Below, in pieces: positions 1 to 4,020 of a DNA stretch of 5,641 bases; position 1 is the stretch's first letter; each line of letters starts with the position of its first letter. The notes below the pieces were generated by a model that saw only the letters and a program-made list of their open reading frames with translations, made no database searches and was not told the DNA's origin. The DNA lies in contig JAJYSW010000208.1 in assembly GCA_021793335.1 (NCBI GenBank), forward strand, positions 1 to 5,641. Direction: 5' to 3'. The stretch comes from Actinomycetes bacterium. GTDB lineage: Bacteria > Actinomycetota > Actinomycetes > Mycobacteriales > Micromonosporaceae. The translations under genes and the position numbers were made by a program.

Positions 1-21
1 CTTACCCCATGGAGGTCCTCT

Positions 22-53
22 CGGTGTCGAGGGGGCCTCGCTCCGTGTTCTTC
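22..53 (+). terminator. Possible weak terminator of an upstream gene
   Basis: A perfect 5-bp stem CGAGG/CCTCG (28-32 and 36-40) with a GGG loop can be extended by an outer CGG/CCG pair (22-24, 43-45). It is followed by a modestly T-rich stretch, GTGTTCTTC (45-53). This could end a transcript entering from the left edge, but the stem is short and the T-run is interrupted. No upstream gene is visible to support the reading. Confidence 0.25.
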
Positions 54-60
54 GATGCAT

Positions 61-95
61 GAACCCCGAAAGGCCGCGATCGCGCTCCGGGGTTC
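61..95. repeat. Inverted repeat upstream of the nrd operators
   Basis: A perfect 8-bp inverted repeat, GAACCCCG (61-68) and CGGGGTTC (88-95), encloses 19 bases that contain the self-complementary decamer CGCGATCGCG (75-84). As RNA it would fold into a GC-rich hairpin with an inner CGC/GCG helix. There is no T-run on either side in either direction, so a classical intrinsic terminator is not well supported. It could be a U-less terminator for an upstream gene or a protein-binding dyad. It ends only 6 bp before the first NrdR box. Confidence 0.5.
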
Positions 96-101
96 GTGGT
101 A

Positions 102-117
102 AAACTAGATCTAGTGA
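102..117. promoter_or_regulatory. NrdR box 1 (distal operator)
   Basis: The 16-mer AAACTAGATCTAGTGA matches the known NrdR box pattern (acaCwAtATaTwGtgt) at the C-w-A...A-T...T-w-G core. The inner 12 bases ACTAGATCTAGT (104-115) are a perfect palindrome. NrdR is the ATP/dATP-sensing zinc-finger and ATP-cone repressor that controls ribonucleotide reductase operons in most bacteria. The box lies 70 bp upstream of the nrdI start and is paired with box 2 across a 16-bp linker, the spacing expected for cooperative NrdR binding on one helix face. Confidence 0.85.
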
Positions 118-133
118 TGATGTATTTGCGAAG

Positions 134-149
134 GCACAATATATTGGGT
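134..149. promoter_or_regulatory. NrdR box 2 (proximal operator)
   Basis: GCACAATATATTGGGT matches the NrdR consensus through its whole core, with a perfect 10-bp palindrome CAATATATTG (137-146). Its centre (141/142) is 32 bp from that of box 1 (109/110), about three helical turns. It overlaps the best -10-like hexamer before nrdI, so NrdR binding here should directly exclude RNA polymerase. NrdR itself is not encoded in the window. Confidence 0.9.
140..145 (+). promoter_or_regulatory. Candidate -10 element of the nrdIEF promoter
   Basis: TATATT matches the sigma70/HrdB-type -10 consensus TATAAT at five of six positions and is entirely inside NrdR box 2. There is no convincing -35 hexamer 16-18 bp upstream (the region around 116-123 reads ATGATG-like), which is common in actinobacterial promoters. 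Transcription would start at about 151-153, leaving a leader of roughly 36 nt. Confidence 0.4.
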
Positions 150-151
150 TT

Positions 152-167
152 TGCCTGTTCACAGGCA
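152..167 (+). promoter_or_regulatory. Leader hairpin before nrdI
   Basis: TGCCTG (152-157) and CAGGCA (162-167) form a perfect 6-bp stem around a TTCA loop; as a DNA dyad it is 7 bp with a 2-bp centre. If the -10 call is right, the hairpin sits at the extreme 5' end of the mRNA, 9 nt before the Shine-Dalgarno sequence. It could stabilise the transcript or be a further operator. It is not a terminator, because no T-run follows. Confidence 0.45.
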
Positions 168-176
168 GACCGCGTC

Positions 177-184
177 GAGGAGGG
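177..184 (+). promoter_or_regulatory. Ribosome binding site of nrdI
   Basis: GAGGAGGG is a near-perfect Shine-Dalgarno sequence three bases before the ATG at 188. It decides the nrdI start: the in-frame ATG at 59 has no such site and would require translating through both NrdR boxes. Confidence 0.85.
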
Positions 185-187
185 TAC

Positions 188-682
188 ATGAGTCCGAACG
201 GAGCCCCGGGCACGCTCGAACGTCAGCCGACGCGAACGCTCTCGGCAGAGGAGTCCCCTGATCTGGTGTTCTTTTCCAGCGTCTCGGAGAACACGCGGCG
301 CTTCGTCGACAGGCTCGACCGGCCTGCGGTCCGCATCCCCCTGCGGCCCCGTCTCGAAGGGCAGATCCAGGTCGCCCGCCCCTTCGTGCTCATCGTCCCC
401 ACCTACGGCGGCGGCGTGCACAGCAGCGCGGTCCCCAAACAGGTCATCGACTTCCTGAACAACCCGGTCAACCGGGGCCTGCTGCGAGGCGTCATCGCCT
501 CGGGCAACACGAACTTCGGTGAATACTACTGCCTGGCCGGCCCGGTCATCTCGGCGAAGTGCCGAGTGCCCGAGCTGTACCGCTTCGAGCTGCTCGGCAC
601 CGAGCGGGACGTGGAACGAGTGAACAACGGGCTCACCCGATTCTGGGCGAGCGCCTACGACAAGGAGATGGTCAACGCATGA
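188..682 (+). CDS. nrdI: NrdI, flavodoxin-like RNR activator
   Basis: A 164-aa cytoplasmic FMN protein that supplies the oxidant used to activate the small subunit of class Ib and class Ie ribonucleotide reductases. The flavodoxin phosphate loop is FFSSVSENT (residues 28-36), followed by PTYGGG (71-76), AVPKQVIDFLN (81-91) and the flavin-contacting GNTNFGEYYC (106-115). The conserved tail ISAKC (121-125) and YRFELLGT (131-138) are also present. Residues 1-24 are a poorly conserved extension, so the protein is longer than the roughly 120-aa firmicute forms. The start at 188 is chosen for its Shine-Dalgarno sequence. It is the first gene after the NrdR boxes, and its stop overlaps the nrdE start (ATGA, 679-682), implying coupled translation. 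Because the partner NrdF lacks metal ligands, I infer that this NrdI drives tyrosine hydroxylation to DOPA rather than manganese oxidation. The family call is secure; the specialised role is inferred. Confidence 0.95.
   Translation: MSPNGAPGTLERQPTRTLSAEESPDLVFFSSVSENTRRFVDRLDRPAVRIPLRPRLEGQIQVARPFVLIVPTYGGGVHSSAVPKQVIDFLNNPVNRGLLRGVIASGNTNFGEYYCLAGPVISAKCRVPELYRFELLGTERDVERVNNGLTRFWASAYDKEMVNA
662..667 (+). promoter_or_regulatory. Ribosome binding site of nrdE, inside nrdI
   Basis: AAGGAG lies within the last codons of nrdI, 11 bases before the nrdE ATG at 679. The spacing is a little long, but together with the ATGA overlap it supports re-initiation by ribosomes finishing nrdI. It favours the start at 679 over the in-frame ATG at 559 deep inside nrdI. 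Confidence 0.6.
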
Positions 683-2844
683 GCGTCACGGCACTGGAGA
701 GCACGGAGGCCGAACGGATCGGCATCGGTGCGCGCCTCGATTACCACGCGCTGAACGCGCAGCTCAACCTGTTCGCCGCGGACGGGTCGATCCAGTTCGA
801 CAAGGACCGGGAGGCCGCGCGCGAGTACTTCCGCCAGCACGTGATCCCGGGCACGGTCCGGTTCGACTCCCTTGAGGAGAAGATCGACTACCTCATCGAG
901 AACGACTACTACGAAGAAGCGTTCATCCGCGCCTACGACTGGGACTTCGTCAAGGGCCTCTATAAGCGCGCCTATGCCGCCGACCACCGGTTCGCCTCGT
1001 TCCTCGGCGCGTTCAAGTACTACACCTCGTACACGCTCAAGACCTTCGACGGGAAGCGGTACCTGGAGACCTTCGCCGACCGCGTGGTCGCCACCGCCCT
1101 GTTCCTCGCCCGCGGCGATGAGGCCCTGGCGACGGCACTGACGGACGAGATCATCTCCGGTCGCTTCCAGCCGGCCACCCCGACGTTCCTCAACGCCGGC
1201 AAGGCCCAGCGCGGCGAGCTCGTCTCGTGCTTCCTGCTGCGCCTGGAGGACAACCTGGAGTCGATCGGGCGCGGCGTCAACTCCGCGCTCCAGCTGTCCA
1301 AACGCGGCGGCGGCGTGGCCCTGCTGTTGACGAACCTGCGTGAGACCGGGGCGCCGATCAAGCAGATCGAGAACCAGGCTTCGGGCGTGGTGCCGGTGAT
1401 GAAGATCCTGGAGGACTCCTTCTCCTACGCCAACCAGCTCGGGGCGCGCCAAGGCGCCGGGGCGGCGTACCTGCACGCCCACCACCCCGACATCCTGCGC
1501 TTCCTCGACACCAAGCGGGAGAACGCGGACGAGAAGATCCGCATCAAGACCCTCTCCTTGGGCGTGGTCATCCCCGACGTGACGTTCGAGCTGGCTCGCG
1601 ACAACCGCGAGATGCACCTGTTCAGCCCCTACGATGTGGAGCGCGTCTACGGCAAGCCCCTGTCGGACCTGTCGGTGACCGAGCACTACGACGAGATGGT
1701 GGCGAACCCGAAGATCCGCAAGTCCGTCATCAGCGCCCGCGAGTTCTTCAAGACCCTCGCCGAGCTCCAGTTCGAGTCGGGCTACCCGTACGTGCTGTTC
1801 GAGGACACCGTCAACCGGGCCAACCCGATCCCCGGTTGGGTCAACATGTCCAACCTGTGCTCGGAGATCCTCCAGGTCAACACGCCTTCGTCCTATGACG
1901 AGGCGATCGGTTACGAGCAGGTCGGGCGCGACATCTCCTGCAACCTCGGGTCGCTCAACATCGCGCAGGCGATGGCCTCGGCGGATCTGGGGGCCACCGT
2001 GGAGACCGCGGTGCGGGGCTTGACGAGCGTGTCGGACCAGTCGGCCATCGGCGCGGTCCCCTCGGTCCAGGCCGGGAACGACGCGAGCCACGCGATCGGC
2101 CTGGGGCAGATGAACCTCCACGGCTACCTCGCCTCCCAGCGCATTCACTACGGCAGTGAGGAAGGTGTGGATTTCACGAATATCTACTTCTACACCGTGG
2201 CCTACCATGCGCTGCGCGCCTCGAACCGGATCGCGATCGAACGCGGTACCACCTTCGAGGGATTCGAGGCCACCGGGTACGCCGACGGGTCCTATTTCGA
2301 TAAGTACACCGAACGGGTCTGGGAGCCGGCGACGGAGCGGGTCGCGAAGCTGTTCGCGGACGCGGGCGTGTCCATTCCGACCCAGGCCGATTGGCGGGAG
2401 CTGAAGGCCTCGGTCGCCGAGCACGGGATCTACAACGCCTACCTCCAGGCCGTCCCGCCCACCGGTTCGATCTCCTACATCAACAACGCCACCGCCTCGA
2501 TCCACCCGGTGGCCTCCAAGATCGAGATCCGCAAGGAGGGCAAGCTCGGCCGGGTCTACTTCCCGGCCCCGCACCTGGACAACGACAACCTCGAGTACTT
2601 CAAGGACGCCTACGAGGTGGGCTACGAGAAGGTCATCGACACCTATGCCGCGGCCACGCAGCACGTCGACCAGGGGCTGAGCTGCACGCTGTTCTTCCTG
2701 GACACGGCGACCACCCGCGACATCAACAAGGCGCAGATCTACGCCTGGCGCAAGGGCATCAAGACCCTCTACTACATCCGGTTGCGCCAGCCCGCCCTGG
2801 AAGGCACCGAGATCGACGCCTGCGTCGGCGCCTGCACGCTCTAG
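679..2844 (+). CDS. nrdE: Class Ib-type ribonucleotide reductase large (alpha) subunit
   Basis: A 721-aa cytoplasmic catalytic subunit that reduces ribonucleoside diphosphates to deoxyribonucleotides, using a thiyl radical generated through NrdF. All expected active-site residues are visible: the disulfide pair Cys184 (in ELVSCFLL) and Cys421 (in ISCNLGS), the thiyl Cys394 with Asn392 and Glu396 (NLCSE), and the radical-relay pair Tyr698-Tyr699 (LYYIRL). The phosphate-binding loop PPTGSISYI is at 593-601. Relative to the Salmonella NrdE numbering I recall, all are shifted by +6, so the barrel is colinear. The length is normal for NrdE, with no full ATP-cone at the N-terminus. The C-terminus is CVGACTL: the mobile redox cysteines Cys715 and Cys719 are spaced CxxxC, where the NrdE tails I remember end in CxxC. 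The start follows from the ATGA overlap with nrdI. nrdF begins 29 bp downstream. The large subunit appears fully functional, which argues against decay of the operon. Confidence 0.97.
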   Translation: MSVTALESTEAERIGIGARLDYHALNAQLNLFAADGSIQFDKDREAAREYFRQHVIPGTVRFDSLEEKIDYLIENDYYEEAFIRAYDWDFVKGLYKRAYAADHRFASFLGAFKYYTSYTLKTFDGKRYLETFADRVVATALFLARGDEALATALTDEIISGRFQPATPTFLNAGKAQRGELVSCFLLRLEDNLESIGRGVNSALQLSKRGGGVALLLTNLRETGAPIKQIENQASGVVPVMKILEDSFSYANQLGARQGAGAAYLHAHHPDILRFLDTKRENADEKIRIKTLSLGVVIPDVTFELARDNREMHLFSPYDVERVYGKPLSDLSVTEHYDEMVANPKIRKSVISAREFFKTLAELQFESGYPYVLFEDTVNRANPIPGWVNMSNLCSEILQVNTPSSYDEAIGYEQVGRDISCNLGSLNIAQAMASADLGATVETAVRGLTSVSDQSAIGAVPSVQAGNDASHAIGLGQMNLHGYLASQRIHYGSEEGVDFTNIYFYTVAYHALRASNRIAIERGTTFEGFEATGYADGSYFDKYTERVWEPATERVAKLFADAGVSIPTQADWRELKASVAEHGIYNAYLQAVPPTGSISYINNATASIHPVASKIEIRKEGKLGRVYFPAPHLDNDNLEYFKDAYEVGYEKVIDTYAAATQHVDQGLSCTLFFLDTATTRDINKAQIYAWRKGIKTLYYIRLRQPALEGTEIDACVGACTL

Positions 2845-2861
2845 CCCCGCCATCGAGGAAG

Positions 2862-2866
2862 AAGGA
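2862..2866 (+). promoter_or_regulatory. Ribosome binding site of nrdF
   Basis: AAGGA, within the purine-rich run GAGGAAGAAGGA (2855-2866), lies seven bases before the ATG at 2874. It fixes that ATG over the upstream in-frame reading that would overlap nrdE. The 29-bp nrdE-nrdF gap holds nothing else. Confidence 0.8.
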
Positions 2867-2873
2867 CTTCGAC

Positions 2874-3899
2874 ATGACCGATATGCTCGCCGACCGTCCG
2901 ATCACCGAGGTCTCGGTGACCCCGCCCGGGTACCGGCACGATCCGACCGCGCGGCTGCGTCCGATCAACTGGAACCGTGTGACCGACGAGAAGGACCTTG
3001 AGGTCTGGAACCGGCTGACGGCCAACTTCTGGCTGCCGGAGAAGGTGCCGCTGTCCAACGACCTCCAGGCGTGGCAGCGCATGACGACCGAGGAGCGCAC
3101 GCTGACGATGCGCGTGTTCACCGGGTTGACGATGCTCGACACGGTGCAGGCCACGGTAGGGGAGATCTGCCAGATCCAGGACGCCCGCACCGAGCACGAG
3201 GAGGCGGTGTACACCAATATCGCTTTCATGCAGTCGGTGCACGCCCGTTCCTACTCCAGCGTGTTCTCGACGTTGACCAGCACTCCGGAGATCGATGACG
3301 CCTACCGGTGGGCCGTGTCGAACGAGCTGCTCCAGGATCGGTGCAAGAAGGTCCTGAAGCACTACTACGGGGACGATCCGCTCAAGCGCAAGGTCGCTGC
3401 GACCCTGCTGTCCTCGCTGCTGCTGTACGCCGGGTTCTACCTGCCGCTGCACTTCTCGGTGCACGCCACGCTCACCAACACCGCGGACATGATCCGGCTC
3501 ATCTTGCGCGACAAGGCCGTCCACGGCTACTACTCGGGCTATAAGTACCAGCGCGGCCTGGACGGCAAGTCGGCCGCCGAGCGTGAGGCCATGCGGGAGT
3601 TCACCTTCGAGCTTCTCGAAGAGCTCTATGAGTTGGAGATCGCCTACTCCGGGGAGCTGTACGAGCCGCTCGGGCTCATGGACGACGTCGCGGTGTTCGT
3701 GCGTTATAACGCGAATAAGGCGCTCATGAACCTCGGCTACCCGGCCCGGTTCGAGCCGGAGGAGACCGAGGTCAACCCGGAGATCCTCGCGGCGCTCTCG
3801 CCGGGTTCGGACGAGAACCACGACTTCTTCTCCGGATCAGGTTCGTCCTATGTGATCGGCAAGGCCGAGGACACCAGCGACGAGGACTGGGACTTCTGA
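2874..3899 (+). CDS. nrdF: Metal-free-type (class Ie, QSK variant) ribonucleotide reductase small subunit
   Basis: A 341-aa ferritin-fold R2 subunit that holds the stable radical used by NrdE. It aligns throughout with class Ib NrdF: PINWN (30-34), FWLPEKVPLSND (52-63), SVHARSYSS (121-129), LTNTADMIRLI and the C-terminal NrdE-docking tail ending DEDWDF. A further 22 or so residues precede the usual start. The metal site is altered. Asp89, His123 and His217 are kept, but the three expected glutamates are Gln120 (MQSVHARSY), Ser180 (LLSSLLLYAGF) and Lys214 (RDKAVHGYY). The radical tyrosine Tyr127 is present. This Q/S/K set matches one of the two signatures (VPK, QSK) described for class Ie R2 proteins, which carry no metal and use a tyrosine hydroxylated to a DOPA radical with NrdI. 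The three substitutions are direct observations; metal independence is inferred from the family. The reading frame is intact and every other motif is conserved, so this is not a pseudogene. Confidence 0.96.
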   Translation: MTDMLADRPITEVSVTPPGYRHDPTARLRPINWNRVTDEKDLEVWNRLTANFWLPEKVPLSNDLQAWQRMTTEERTLTMRVFTGLTMLDTVQATVGEICQIQDARTEHEEAVYTNIAFMQSVHARSYSSVFSTLTSTPEIDDAYRWAVSNELLQDRCKKVLKHYYGDDPLKRKVAATLLSSLLLYAGFYLPLHFSVHATLTNTADMIRLILRDKAVHGYYSGYKYQRGLDGKSAAEREAMREFTFELLEELYELEIAYSGELYEPLGLMDDVAVFVRYNANKALMNLGYPARFEPEETEVNPEILAALSPGSDENHDFFSGSGSSYVIGKAEDTSDEDWDF

Positions 3900-3939
3900 G
3901 GTCGCGCTGCGAGCCGCTTCGCGGGCGTCGCGGCAGTGA

Positions 3940-3988
3940 GCGAGGGGCCCGGGGCGAATGCCCTGGGCCCCTCGCCGTTCCGTTTCCT
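3940..3988 (+). terminator. Intrinsic terminator of the nrdIEF operon
   Basis: GCGAGGGGCCC (3940-3950) pairs perfectly with GGGCCCCTCGC (3965-3975). The helix continues inward through GGGGC/GCCCT (3951-3955, 3960-3964, one G-T pair) to a GAAT loop, giving about 16 bp. The T-rich tail CGTTCCGTTTCCT (3976-3988) follows on the plus strand. It begins 40 bp after the nrdF stop and lies beyond the stop of the convergent copper gene (4021). It may also help end that transcript, although the minus-strand side lacks a T-run. Confidence 0.85.
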
Positions 3989-4020
3989 GCGCGGCACGGG
4001 TCGCCGCCCGGTCCTCCCGG

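Noticed and set aside
9..62. Short plus-strand frame ending at TGA 60-62, possibly the tail of an upstream gene or a 17-aa leader peptide
   Set aside because: It is too short to judge and the 20 or so visible residues resemble nothing I know. It also lies upstream of the likely promoter, so it cannot be an nrd leader.
61..117. tRNA or CRISPR-like structure suggested by GGGGTTCG and the nearby palindromes
   Set aside because: No cloverleaf or acceptor stem can be built and there are no spaced direct repeats. The palindromes are explained by the inverted repeat and the NrdR box.
59..187. In-frame upstream extension of nrdI from the ATG at 59
   Set aside because: It would translate through both NrdR boxes and the promoter, has no Shine-Dalgarno sequence, and adds residues with no NrdI similarity. 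The ATG at 188 has a near-perfect GAGGAGGG.
655..2853. 732-codon open frame on the minus strand opposite nrdE
   Set aside because: It is an antisense shadow created by high-GC codon bias. The composition is low-complexity (runs of Val, Gly, Arg, Leu) with no recognisable domain, and nrdE on the other strand is unequivocal.
2391..2873. Upstream extension of nrdF overlapping the end of nrdE
   Set aside because: The extension is a frame-shifted reading of nrdE. NrdF homology begins only after the ATG at 2874, which has its own ribosome binding site.
2874..3899. NrdF as an inactive pseudo-R2, a class Ic enzyme or an R2-like ligand-binding oxidase
   Set aside because: The tyrosine that class Ic replaces is present (Tyr127). 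R2-like oxidases keep metal ligands, lack the docking tail and are not in nrdIE operons. The precise Q/S/K triad and the intact remainder argue against random decay.
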